A DNA stretch of 32,131 bases from a virus. The stretch is from the IMG/VR virus record IMGVR_UViG_3300034374_000467, positions 1-32,131 of that record, one strand, 5' to 3'. A model generated the notes under the pieces. That model was not told the origin of the DNA, made no database searches, and was given only the letters and a program-made list of their open reading frames with translations. Positions 1 through 7,900 of this stretch are shown piece after piece. Both the position numbers and the translations under genes were made by a program. Each line of letters opens with the position of its first letter. The stretch's first letter is position 1.

Positions 1-978
1 TACTACTATATTACTACCTATTAGTCTAAGACCTTTAGATAAAATCTTAGCGCCACCAGCAGCTATAGATGCTATTTTAGCTAGTCCAGCTATTCCTGTA
101 AGTACCAGAGGTACGATACCAGCCACCAGAGTGAGAGTAGAGTAAAATTTTCTAGTCTCTGGATTCATTTCCTTAAATCCCTCTGTGATCTTCTGGATAT
201 TCTCAGTAAGTTTTTCAGTATTATTAATCAGATCATAGTCCTCTACCAGAGCTTTACCTAACTCAGCAAATGCGATATTTACATTATCCTGTAGTGTACT
301 GGCTAGACCAGATAGTGTCTTTGAGAGCTTTTGCATACCACCCTCAAATTTTCCACCATCAGATGTCGCATCTTTAAATGCTTTAAGAAGTACATCAAAA
401 GTGACTTTACCTTGAGAGACCATCTCTTTGATCTCGTTTTTAGCCACGCCCATAGACTCAGCTAATAGATCAATGATAGGTACTCCATTATTTACTAACT
501 GGAGCAGATCCTGTCCCATTAATCTACCAGCAGCAGCAGCCTGACCAAATGCTACAGTGATCCCTTGCATATCTCCACCAGAGATAGCAGCGATATCACC
601 AATAGCTTTAAGAGAGTCAAAAGCTGTCTCAGAGCTTACTCCAAATCCTAATAAAGTATTATTAGCTTTTACCAGCTCATCTAACTGGAAAGGAGTAGCA
701 GCAGAAAACTTAACAAGTCGCTCAAAGGATTTAGCTCCTTTAGCAGCAGATCCCTCAAGTACATTGAGCTGCATCTGTAACTTTTCAAACTGAGCAGCAG
801 TCTTAAGAGCTTTAGCACCAGCTAGACCTATAGGTACAGATATTGATGCTGTTAGTCCAGCTCCAATTTTTCCTAGATTATTACCAAATGAGTCAAGCCT
901 TTTCTCAGCTCTAGACATCGCTCGCTCAAACTTCTTAAGTTCAGCAGATATGATGACTCTTAGATTAGTGTCAGCCAT
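1..978 (-). CDS. Tail tape measure protein, N-terminal part (partial)
   Basis: Open from ATG at 978 to the left edge without a stop (326 codons), so the C-terminus lies outside the window. Tape measure proteins fill the tail tube, set its length and help DNA cross the envelope. Residues about 80-200 fit the conserved tape-measure N-terminal domain: a helical stretch with TPFQLDELVKANNTLLGFG, a Gly/Ala-rich AFGQAAAAGRLMGQDLLQL segment and VPIIDLLAESMGV. Further on (about residues 290-320) there is a hydrophobic segment (TLVAGIVPLVLTGIAGLAKI) typical of tape measures. It follows the frameshifted chaperone pair, which is the expected order. A TACCTTTG promoter motif lies 16 nt upstream of the start. 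Confidence 0.9.
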   Translation of the reverse strand, partial: MADTNLRVIISAELKKFERAMSRAEKRLDSFGNNLGKIGAGLTASISVPIGLAGAKALKTAAQFEKLQMQLNVLEGSAAKGAKSFERLVKFSAATPFQLDELVKANNTLLGFGVSSETAFDSLKAIGDIAAISGGDMQGITVAFGQAAAAGRLMGQDLLQLVNNGVPIIDLLAESMGVAKNEIKEMVSQGKVTFDVLLKAFKDATSDGGKFEGGMQKLSKTLSGLASTLQDNVNIAFAELGKALVEDYDLINNTEKLTENIQKITEGFKEMNPETRKFYSTLTLVAGIVPLVLTGIAGLAKIASIAAGGAKILSKGLRLIGSNIVV

Positions 979-994
979 GTATTGAGATTTACTA

Positions 995-1002
995 CAAAGG
1001 TA
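995..1002 (-). promoter_or_regulatory. Bacteroidota-type -7 element before the tape measure gene
   Basis: The minus strand reads TACCTTTG, a full match to the TAnnTTTG -7 motif of Bacteroidota sigma factors, 16 nt upstream of the tape measure ATG. It overlaps only the gap just after the chaperone stop codon. I see no convincing -33 TTG element. The call rests on the motif and on its recurrence upstream of other genes here. Confidence 0.55.
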
Positions 1003-1007
1003 ACCAT

Positions 1008-1349
1008 TTAGGACTTTTTGAATTTGGCACTATTCGCCTTATCCAGAAAGGCCTCATATTGCTCTCTAGTCGATTTAGGCGCATCTTTGCGCTTCTTATG
1101 TATTTTGTCTTGTGGTAGAGAAAAAAGCTCGTGAGGCTTAATTAAATGCTGCTTCTTAGAAGTATTGACATTATACAGCATTGTGGAAACAAATCGAGTC
1201 TGCTCCCATTGCATATTGAGGCGTATGGCATGAGCCTCCCCCAGCCTCTGATTTTCACTCCATGTGTATCTCCAGAATTTATCTGGATCGATGCCTATCT
1301 GACCTATGTAATAGTCTAGTAGATCATCCCATGTGAGAGGCTTTTCTAC
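1008..1349 (-). CDS. Tail assembly chaperone, T-part made by -1 frameshift
   Basis: This frame has no good independent start: its first in-frame ATG is at 1214, but it stays open and protein-like back to 1349, where it overlaps the end of the preceding chaperone gene in the -1 frame. Slippage on GGGAAAG (1349-1355) would add 113 residues to the upstream protein, starting VEKPLTWDDLLDYYIGQIG, giving a fusion of about 235 residues. This matches the lambda G/GT arrangement, in which the T domain recruits tail tube subunits to the tape measure. The segment contains KFWRYTWSENQRLGEAHAIR, like short chaperone domains just upstream of tape measures, and a basic C-terminus. No separate RBS or promoter is visible for the internal ATG. 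Confidence 0.8.
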   Translation of the reverse strand, partial: VEKPLTWDDLLDYYIGQIGIDPDKFWRYTWSENQRLGEAHAIRLNMQWEQTRFVSTMLYNVNTSKKQHLIKPHELFSLPQDKIHKKRKDAPKSTREQYEAFLDKANSAKFKKS

Positions 1350-1714
1350 TTTCCCTCAGTCTCAGGATTTCGTTCGATGCCCATGTTTAGATCATTGCCT
1401 AGTATACGAGACTCGCCCATAGCCATGATGATCTTATTTAGTCCATCTGCATCCAGATCCTCTAGCCATGATCCTACCTTGAATTTATTGTATTCGATCT
1501 CATTGCCCTCCTCTTGATCATAGGCGAGCAGACCACAATAGACGATAGATCTGACTGCATTTAAAGACACGCCATCCTGAAAGAGTGATCCTAACTCATC
1601 CAGTCTGATGTTTAGATCCTCAGTTAAGGCTGCCCAGAAGTTCATAGAAAAATGTAGAGTGCGCTGTTTCCCTCCCAGCTTCACTGAAATGTACCCTCTT
1701 TTCTTGTTTGCCAT
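1346..1714 (-). CDS. Tail assembly chaperone, G-part
   Basis: 122 residues starting MANKKRGYISVKLGGKQRTL at ATG 1714. An upstream in-frame ATG at 1735 would add MCLFLYI, but the later start gives the MANKK-type N-terminus seen in neighbouring genes and is preferred. In long-tailed phages this gene sits between the tail tube and tape measure, and its product chaperones tape measure and tube assembly. The protein is acidic and helical (MNFWAALTEDLNIRLDELGSLF, then SWLEDLDADGLNKIIMAM). It ends NPETEGK followed directly by TAG; the last two sense codons are part of the slippery heptamer. The function rests on position and frameshift architecture more than on motif matches. Confidence 0.82.
   Translation of the reverse strand: MANKKRGYISVKLGGKQRTLHFSMNFWAALTEDLNIRLDELGSLFQDGVSLNAVRSIVYCGLLAYDQEEGNEIEYNKFKVGSWLEDLDADGLNKIIMAMGESRILGNDLNMGIERNPETEGK
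1349..1355 (-). promoter_or_regulatory. -1 programmed frameshift slippery site GGGAAAG
   Basis: The minus strand reads GAG GGA AAG TAG in the zero frame. The heptamer G GGA AAG fits X XXY YYZ and is the same heptamer used by phage lambda G/GT. Slipping one base back re-reads the final G as GTA GAA AAG and enters the 113-codon downstream frame. The UAG stop directly after the slippery codons would favour pausing there. I see no strong hairpin or pseudoknot just downstream. Confidence 0.82.
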
Positions 1715-1733
1715 TATGTATAAAAATAGACAC

Positions 1734-1759
1734 ACCTCACCCAGTAAGCCAGATGAGGT
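1734..1759 (-). other. Small hairpin between tail tube and chaperone genes
   Basis: ACCTCA (1734-1739) and TGAGGT (1754-1759) form a 6-bp stem with a 14-nt loop, just downstream of the tail tube stop and before the chaperone ATG at 1714. In the transcript it is followed by a short T-rich stretch (TATTTTTATA) rather than a clean U-tract. It could be a weak terminator or pause that lowers chaperone relative to tube protein. This is a low-confidence structural observation. Confidence 0.3.
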
Positions 1760-1772
1760 ATGATGTTATTTC

Positions 1773-2183
1773 TTATGCGTTAGTCGATGCTACGATAGGG
1801 CCAGTCAATGTGATAGTCCCTGAGTAAGTAGCAGCAGCCTCCATATCTCCAGATACAGACAGTTCGCTGATAAATCCATCAGCAGTGTAGATCTGATCTC
1901 CAGATACAGCTGTACCAAATACAGCCTCAATAGAAGTGCGCCCTAATAAAGCAGTCGCTAGATCATCCACATTGTCATTAGTATCAGTGTAGTCTACTAG
2001 ACCATCAAAAGAGATAGATCCAGAGATAACTCCAGCGATCACCTCTTGGAAACCTGATGAGTCTTTAGAGGTAGCCTCTGGCATGTCTACAGATAAAGAG
2101 ATCTCACATGATGTAGTGTGACCTACAGCTGTGCCATCGATTTTGACTAAAAGATTAGTACCATTAAATACGCTAGATGCCAT
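1773..2183 (-). CDS. Major tail tube protein (TP901-1-like)
   Basis: 136 residues starting MASSVFNGTNLLVKIDGTAVGHTTSCEI. It has the pattern of the TP901-1-type major tail protein: an N-terminal strand LLVKIDG, then ISLSVDMPEATSKDSSGFQEVIAG and SGSISFDGLVDY, and a C-terminal half ending GDMEAAATYSGTITLTGPI. The protein polymerises into hexameric rings that form the non-contractile tail tube. Its size is typical and its position just before the chaperone pair supports the call. A TATATTTG promoter motif lies 20 nt upstream, so it can be expressed strongly and independently of the preceding genes. Confidence 0.85.
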   Translation of the reverse strand: MASSVFNGTNLLVKIDGTAVGHTTSCEISLSVDMPEATSKDSSGFQEVIAGVISGSISFDGLVDYTDTNDNVDDLATALLGRTSIEAVFGTAVSGDQIYTADGFISELSVSGDMEAAATYSGTITLTGPIVASTNA

Positions 2184-2203
2184 GTTATTATGTTTTTACT
2201 TTA

Positions 2204-2211
2204 CAAATATA
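2204..2211 (-). promoter_or_regulatory. -7 promoter element of the tail tube gene
   Basis: The minus strand reads TATATTTG, matching TAnnTTTG, 20 nt upstream of the tail tube ATG at 2183 and just after the stop of the thioredoxin-fold gene (2224). A dedicated promoter is plausible for a structural protein needed in many copies. Confidence 0.55.
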
Positions 2212-2223
2212 CTACTATAAAAT

Positions 2224-2538
2224 TTAGTCTTTGATCGAGTCTATATACTCCTGTATATCCTCTCTCCTGACTCTTAATTTAAATGAAATGTCAGCCTCCC
2301 AGTACTTGATCATTTCGCCATCTTTAAATACCCAGATAGCTGGTACAGCTTTGATCCTTTCTCTCAGAGCTTCTGGCTGCTCGTTTAAATAAGCAAACTG
2401 CACTCTAGCTCCTTTAAGTCCATTTAGATCTATTGAGTTTCTCATATTCCACTCTGCATTTACTTGGATCACAGCGATGCCTTGACCATAGATTTTAATC
2501 ATTGACAGTAACCAAAATAGAAAAACTAGAGCTCTCAT
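2224..2538 (-). CDS. Secreted thioredoxin-fold protein lacking the CXXC motif
   Basis: 104 residues. The N-terminus MRALVFLFWLLSMIKIYGQG looks like a signal peptide or membrane anchor without a lipobox cysteine. The rest follows a thioredoxin layout: strand IAVIQVNAEW (compare the usual DFWAEWCGPC), then NMRN where CGPC would be, strand ARVQFAYLNEQPEALRERI, then the cis-proline block AVPAIWVFKDGE and a C-terminal helix REDIQEYIDSI. No cysteine occurs, so it cannot be a redox enzyme; a binding or structural role is more likely. Its start overlaps the preceding gene by ATGA, implying translational coupling. Fold assignment is fairly good from pattern; function is unknown. Confidence 0.6.
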   Translation of the reverse strand: MRALVFLFWLLSMIKIYGQGIAVIQVNAEWNMRNSIDLNGLKGARVQFAYLNEQPEALRERIKAVPAIWVFKDGEMIKYWEADISFKLRVRREDIQEYIDSIKD

Positions 2539-2819
2539 TCTTTTACACTGATTTTAAATAAACGCTCCTCGATCTTATCCAGCTTAGATCCTATCTCATC
2601 TACCTTTTTCTGAGTATTCATTATAGTCTCTCTGACTAGCTCATCCTTTAGGTCATACTCAGTACGAGAGATCTCTGGTTTAGGTAGCTCTTTAGCTAGC
2701 TCAATATCAGCCTGTAAAGTAGTGTACATTAATATTAAAGAGGCCACTCCACCTATTACTATGGCGATAGTTTTAAGATCTAGAGTCAGCTGTGTGTTTT
2801 CGTTTATTTCGTGTGCCAT
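2535..2819 (-). CDS. Single-pass membrane protein with coiled coil
   Basis: 94 residues. A short polar N-terminus is followed by a transmembrane helix (about residues 16-34, LKTIAIVIGGVASLILMYTT) and a charged region likely to form a coiled coil (ETIMNTQKKVDEIGSKLDKIEERLF). This topology is like inner-membrane spanins or small holin-associated proteins, but no motif proves a lysis role. It is the first gene of a short unit: a terminator (2896-2925) and a TATCTTTG promoter motif lie upstream, and its stop overlaps the start of the thioredoxin-fold gene. The pair may act together at the envelope. Confidence 0.6.
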   Translation of the reverse strand: MAHEINENTQLTLDLKTIAIVIGGVASLILMYTTLQADIELAKELPKPEISRTEYDLKDELVRETIMNTQKKVDEIGSKLDKIEERLFKISVKE

Positions 2820-2843
2820 CGATAGCGTATTGTATTATAGATA

Positions 2844-2851
2844 CAAAGATA
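2844..2851 (-). promoter_or_regulatory. -7 promoter element before the membrane/thioredoxin pair
   Basis: The minus strand reads TATCTTTG, matching TAnnTTTG, 24 nt upstream of the ATG at 2819 and about 45 nt downstream of the terminator at 2896-2925. Terminator followed by promoter marks a transcription unit boundary. Confidence 0.55.
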
Positions 2852-2895
2852 CTAAATCGTGATTTTTACTATTCGCCTCAGCCTCAGCAGTCAAT

Positions 2896-2925
2896 AAAAA
2901 AAAAGGCATCCATTAGGACACCTTT
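2896..2925 (-). terminator. Rho-independent terminator after the membrane zincin gene
   Basis: On the minus strand AAAGGTGTCC and GGATGCCTTT form a 10-bp stem (two G-U pairs) around the loop TAAT, followed by nine T residues. It lies 28 nt after the stop of the zincin gene. A second small hairpin, GTTTTC/GAAAAC at 2930-2946, lies between the stop and the terminator. Confidence 0.75.
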
Positions 2926-2952
2926 AAAAGTTTTCTAATAGAAAACCTATAG

Positions 2953-3339
2953 CTATTTCAGGATCATCTTAAACCATGCGTATCTCTTTCTGGTACTCAA
3001 GTAGTTTAGATCGCCATCATTGCCATAAGCCTCTCTCTCAAACGAGATATTTTCATACGCTTTGAGACCATAAAAAAACAGTTTAACAAACCACTCTAGC
3101 AGATATAAAACATAGAAAGGGATCACTAGGAGCTCCAGAGCTTGCTGGAAATGAATTGACTCATGATTGATGACCTTTCTGTTTCTAGTTCGCCAGAAGT
3201 CCTCTGAGCTGTCTCTATACTTCTCTCTGAGTATGATATATGGAAAGAGTGCGATCCCTCCTATCTTCATAAACCATGAAAGACCATCTAAGATCTTATC
3301 TGAGTATATTACAATAGGTCTAAGATCTCTGAGCTTCAT
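2953..3339 (-). CDS. Membrane-associated zincin-like protein (HExxH)
   Basis: 128 residues. It contains INHESIHFQQ, an HExxH zinc-binding motif, followed by long hydrophobic stretches (ALELLVIPFYVLYLLEWFVKLFFYG) and a later SFEREAYGND that could supply the third ligand. An earlier hydrophobic segment (WFMKIGGIALFPYIIL) lies before the motif. This resembles small membrane zincin-like proteins that I recall from Bacteroidota genomes, with the motif order HExxH, hydrophobic helices, NISFEREAY. Activity and substrate are unknown; a role at the envelope during lysis or entry would be inference. It overlaps the preceding gene by one base (TAATG) and ends at a terminator. Confidence 0.6.
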   Translation of the reverse strand: MKLRDLRPIVIYSDKILDGLSWFMKIGGIALFPYIILREKYRDSSEDFWRTRNRKVINHESIHFQQALELLVIPFYVLYLLEWFVKLFFYGLKAYENISFEREAYGNDGDLNYLSTRKRYAWFKMILK

Positions 3340-3596
3340 TAGGCCTCCTCTACTTCTACCTCTGGAGCTTCGTCTACTTCGTATGATCCATCAGCTAAAT
3401 TGATATTGATAGGCCCATACTTCTCTTTAAGCTCATCAAATAATTTCTGGCGCTCTAACTTTAAGGCTTTTAGAGCATCCATAATATCTGACTCTGCTAG
3501 TTTTACATTGGCCAGCTCATTGATTAGTGCTGATCCTCTTTGCTCTTGAATTTTGAGCGCTTCTAATTCGCTCTCTTGTAGTTTCCCTTGTGACAT
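3339..3596 (-). CDS. Small acidic coiled-coil protein, unknown function
   Basis: 85 residues. Residues 1-60 are strongly helical and charged (ESELEALKIQEQRGSALINELANVKLAESDIMDALKALK), typical of a coiled coil, followed by KEKYGPININLADGSYEV and a very acidic tail (DEAPEVEVEEA). I do not recognise a named family; similar short coiled-coil proteins occur among phage tail accessory genes. It lies between a small phage-conserved protein and the membrane zincin, with a TAATG overlap into the latter, so the three genes are probably cotranscribed from the TAACTTTG motif at 3984-3991. Confidence 0.6.
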   Translation of the reverse strand: MSQGKLQESELEALKIQEQRGSALINELANVKLAESDIMDALKALKLERQKLFDELKEKYGPININLADGSYEVDEAPEVEVEEA

Positions 3597-3612
3597 TATA
3601 TATAGATTAAAA

Positions 3613-3969
3613 TTAAACTGTTTCCTCAGAGGCTGGCGCTTCTGGCTCTGGATCTTTTTGTAGTCTTAGATTTACTTTACTAGGAGATACTTTTTCCTGT
3701 AACATTTGATCTAGAGTTTCCTGTAATTTTTCAGTATTTACTACTGACTCGATCCACGAGATCACATCTGGCTCTCTTAAGTTTTCAAAATCTACAAAAG
3801 CATCAGCCTGTGGAGCTTCTAAAGATTGTACATTATTGATATACACAAATGTCTGATCTTCATTTTCAGCTATATAGCTATAGTGTACATTATAGATAAC
3901 ATTAGAAAGTCCATCTACATTAGTGTAGCAGTCCACTGAATTGATTTTAAAAGTGTAAGTGTTCGCCAT
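3613..3969 (-). CDS. Small conserved phage protein (DUF7936-like)
   Basis: 118 residues starting MANTYTFKINSVDCYTNVDGL. The pattern of an N-terminal strand, a YNVHYSYIAENED segment, then ENLREPDVISWIESVV and a helical QETLDQMLQEKV is like small proteins common in marine phages and filed, as far as I recall, under DUF7936. No function is established. The C-terminus is acidic and proline-rich (DPEPEAPASEETV). It has its own TAACTTTG promoter motif 14 nt upstream and starts a small unit of three genes that ends at the terminator at 2896-2925. The family name is from memory and needs a profile search. Confidence 0.55.
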   Translation of the reverse strand: MANTYTFKINSVDCYTNVDGLSNVIYNVHYSYIAENEDQTFVYINNVQSLEAPQADAFVDFENLREPDVISWIESVVNTEKLQETLDQMLQEKVSPSKVNLRLQKDPEPEAPASEETV

Positions 3970-3983
3970 TTGTTTATTTTTTA

Positions 3984-3991
3984 CAAAGTTA
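3984..3991 (-). promoter_or_regulatory. -7 promoter element before the small-protein unit
   Basis: The minus strand reads TAACTTTG, matching TAnnTTTG, 14 nt upstream of the ATG at 3969 and just after the end of the 327-residue structural gene (3998). Confidence 0.5.
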
Positions 3992-3997
3992 AGATTT

Positions 3998-4981
3998 TTA
4001 AATGATTGCTGTTACTTGTACTTTAATTTCAAAATATGAATTTCCCCATGATGACTCAGCATCTGACCATGCAGAATAAATAAACTCCCACTCATCAGTG
4101 TTACCTCCACCAATAGGCACAGTAGCAGATGGCTTCCACCATGAATACCCAGTAGCTGAGTTTGAGGCTTCAAAGTACCAGTAGTCACAGGGATCAGCAG
4201 CATATTGAGCGCTATCTTCATAGCTTGAGGTAAAGCTATTCCAGACCAAACCATCATCTGGGCCTGTATTTGCTGATGGAGTAGATCCACCAGTTTCTCT
4301 ATTCCATTGATTAGCTGTAGATCCTGTAGTCACATTAGACCATGAGCTCTCACTGGTAGGAGTTCCAGAGCTAGTGCTATGATATTTTAGAGGCGTATGT
4401 ACTTCTGGATGATAGTGTACAGTACTAGATCCTACTGTGCGCCTTAAAGAGTTAATACAAAAGTCTCTCCTGTAGTCTGTGCCATCTGCATAGAAAACAA
4501 TAACAGGCCTGTATAAAACACTCTGACCAGCGTTTACTTTAAATTTTAAAATTCGCCATTTTCTATTTGCTTTAGCTAAAGGATCTGGATTCCATACTGT
4601 ATTGGATGGATCTGTAAATCCTCTACTGACTCTGCCCTGAGCCAAATCCTGAGAGATATAAGTTTTAGCATAATTAGTAAAACTATAGTAGGTGACATTA
4701 GTACTAGTATTGAATGTAACTACATTGTCATGATCATAAAGTCTAAACTCGCTCATGGAGTGAGGACTAAATCCATCTGGATGACTAAATAGCTGTCTGT
4801 GATTTATAGGCGCATCTGTAAAGTCTCCAGCTGAGGTACACATATCGCCTAGAGATATATCATCAGCTTGAAATTGAAAAAAAGTAGATTGAGGTATAGT
4901 GCTATTATAGTCATCCACCTTTAACTCTTTAGCTATACCATAAAGACTAACGCTGTTAAAATTAGTATCAGGTACTGCCAT
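3998..4981 (-). CDS. Putative virion appendage protein, beta-rich
   Basis: 327 residues, low in charged residues and rich in Ser, Thr, Tyr and Trp, as in beta-structured fibre or tip proteins. The N-terminus reads MAVPDTNFNSVSLYGIAKEL; the C-terminal third has WYFEASNSATGYSWWKPSATV and EFIYSAWSDAESSWGNSYFEIKVQV. I recognise no catalytic motif. It starts 14 nt inside the end of the giant tail fibre gene, so the two are tightly coupled and probably work together. It could be a fibre-tip adhesin, a minor fibre or a fibre-assembly protein. The structural role is inferred from composition and position. Confidence 0.55.
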   Translation of the reverse strand: MAVPDTNFNSVSLYGIAKELKVDDYNSTIPQSTFFQFQADDISLGDMCTSAGDFTDAPINHRQLFSHPDGFSPHSMSEFRLYDHDNVVTFNTSTNVTYYSFTNYAKTYISQDLAQGRVSRGFTDPSNTVWNPDPLAKANRKWRILKFKVNAGQSVLYRPVIVFYADGTDYRRDFCINSLRRTVGSSTVHYHPEVHTPLKYHSTSSGTPTSESSWSNVTTGSTANQWNRETGGSTPSANTGPDDGLVWNSFTSSYEDSAQYAADPCDYWYFEASNSATGYSWWKPSATVPIGGGNTDEWEFIYSAWSDAESSWGNSYFEIKVQVTAII

Positions 4982-7900
4982 TGATCATCGCTTTTAGTTC
5001 GTCAATTTGTTTCTGCTGTTCTTTGATTGCCTCGATTAGTACACCTACCATCTTGCCATAATCTACAGCTCTAGTATCGTCATCTTCTGAATACTGAGAC
5101 ACTACTTCTGGTAGTACTTTTTCTACCTCCTGAGCTATGACTCCTACTTTTCTGCGTTTGTCCTCTAGATCAGTTCTATTGTAGTATACGCCTCGCATTG
5201 ATAACACCTTATCTAAAGCTCCATCAATAGTCTGTACATTCTCTTTAAGGCGCTCATCAGAATAAGCGATCACATCACCAGTCATAGTAAGTGTACCAGA
5301 CTGATTAATAGTTAAAAATGCTCCAGTGCCTATACTGTTAAGAGTAGGCATTGAAGTAGTGCTACCATGAATCTTAAAGAAGTTATCTGCATCGTCAGCT
5401 CCTACTGCCCAGTAGTTGTCATCATTATAGTCAGACATTTCTATCTGAGGCGATCCAGCATTTGCGATGTTTAGTTTTATATGAGCTGTGTTAGCTGTTT
5501 GTGTAGATATTGTCAAACTACCATTAAACACTGCTTGCTGACTTCCAATACATTGTAGCCTAACTTGATTAGCTATATTTGAATCTTGATGTAAAAATAT
5601 ACTATCTCGTATTCTTAAAAATCCATTAAATTGAGCTATAGCAGATGATGCGCTATCTAAATAATTATCTACTAATAACTTAGCAGATGTACTGCCAGCA
5701 CTTGTGGTACCAATTAGTAAAGCTCCATTTCTTTTAAGTCTCATCCTTTCGTCAGACGATCCTACATTTGTGCTATTAGCTACATTACTAATATTAAAAG
5801 TTAAGTCACCTAAAGCGTTACCAGTTCCATCTCCAGTAAGCCATATTGATGCCTTATGATAGTTATCAGTTGTTACTGTGTTGTCTGCAATACTAAACCT
5901 TAGACCAGCATTTCCAGAGTTTCCTGATGTAGATCTTAAAGTTAATTGAGAGCCATTATAATTATCTTTAAACTCTACGAGCTTAAAAGGATCTGTAGTG
6001 CCTATTCCTAGTCTAACATCATAAGTAGCACCAGCTGATGTCTGGCGCATTTTTAGTACAGCCTTGTCCTCATAATCATCCCATCTAGCTCCAAAGTATA
6101 GATCACCTCCATAGACATCACCAGTAGATTTAATATATGATCCCTCAGTATTGTTATTATCAAAGAAGTTGATATAAGAGGATGAGTTATTAGTCGATGT
6201 AAGTGTGATAGCTCTACCACTGTAAGTATAGTCACCTATTTGGAGATCATATTGTGGATTAGTAGACAGTATACCTACTTGACCAGCCTCATCAATATAA
6301 AGACCATTACCATTAGATCCTTTAAGATATAGCTCTCTAGCTCTGATATACATATCTCTATATCTAGCAGTACCACCATGACCACCATAACAGTCAATAT
6401 ATGAGCTATCTCCATTATATTCTAAATACAGTCTACCTCCAGCTACATTATCGCCTCCTATTCTAAGATAACTATCTACATCACTATCGCCTAGACCTAT
6501 TTGTACACCTGACTCTGCATATAGATTTATCTTAGCGCTAGCATCACCATTAGTGCTAGTAGCATATACACCAGCTCTAGTAACTCCTGAGTCATTTCTA
6601 AACTCTACAGCGCCAAAATTGTTACCAGTATTTGCAGCATTTTCTCTAACCATTATGATCTTAGCGTTACCAGATCCATTAGTTAGTTTAATCTCGCCAT
6701 CTCTAAAGTATGCATCACCTTGTATGCTGTGTCTTGAATTGCTTTCAAAATTAGCTACACTAGACACCTCTGTATTTATTAACTCAGTGAAAGTGCCTGA
6801 CAGTGTGCTATTAATTCTACCAGTAAAATAAGCTCCAGAGCTTTCGTAATATCCATCTGGATTACTTATTTCTAAAGCTACCCATGAGTTACCACCATAA
6901 GTCAATGTCACTAACCTATACTCTGGCTCACTAGATCCAGCCACTCCATGAGCATAAAGACCTCCTACTGGGCTTAAACTAGATCCAGCAGATACTATAA
7001 TATCTACTCTACAGGCGTGTCTAAGACCAGAAGTTCTATCCATTGTGATAGTACCATTGACATCATTACCTCCAGCATTAGCACATAATAAAATATATCT
7101 AAGAGGCTCGCCACTTCGATCAGCTATACCAAATCTATAGTTTATTAAATGTTCATAAGGCATCACAATATGACCACCAAATCGAACAGTTCCAGCTGTG
7201 TCTAGGTTATATTGTGGATTAGTAACATCAATACCTAGTCCAGTGTCATTAGTAACTAGCTGAGTGTTTCCATTTAATTGGAGACCACCCTGTGAAAACC
7301 CACCTCGCCATGTTAGCGTGACAGGTAGTCTAGTTGTTTGAGCATCTGTGGCCCATGCGCCCTCTAGTAAAAAACCATATCCAGTCTCGTTATAAATAAC
7401 TGCCTGATTGTATGTCCCACTTCCTATGTTTTGAAAAGATATGGCTGGAGATGACATTAGTCTTAGCTGACCATTCATTGTCACCTGAGACGATCCATTT
7501 TCGCCATCAAATACAAATCCATCACTGTACCCAATTCTACCAGCTTTAGATGTGTCTCCATCATCATGTATAAAGATCTGCTCTCTTATTCTTACAAATC
7601 CATCTATCTGAGCTGCTGCACTAGATCCAGTAGATAAAAATCCATTGACGATAAGTTTAGCATCACCTGTAACTGTTGTAGTATTTATTAAGACAGCGCC
7701 ATCTGGTCTCAGACCTAAATTTCCAGAATTAGTACCTATGTATAAACTATCAGTCGAGTGTATTTCATTAGTATCAAAACCTAAAGTTTGAGTACCATTA
7801 GTCAGTACTAGATACCCATTAGTAGGAGTAGTACCTCCTATAGTTGGATCTCCAGAAGTTTGGATAGTTAGTCTACCAGTAGTAGTATCGCTTTCGTCTG

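Noticed and set aside
1346-1355. Frameshift as a sequencing or assembly error
   Set aside because: The overlap sits on a canonical slippery heptamer at the expected gene position, with both frames intact, so programmed frameshifting is the better explanation.
1734-1759. Rho-independent terminator after the tail tube gene
   Set aside because: Short stem, 14-nt loop and no uninterrupted U-tract; kept only as a low-confidence hairpin.
2535-2538. A spanin pair made of the membrane coiled-coil and thioredoxin-fold genes
   Set aside because: The second protein has no lipobox cysteine and shows a thioredoxin-like fold, so it does not fit an outer-membrane spanin; a lysis role remains only a possibility.
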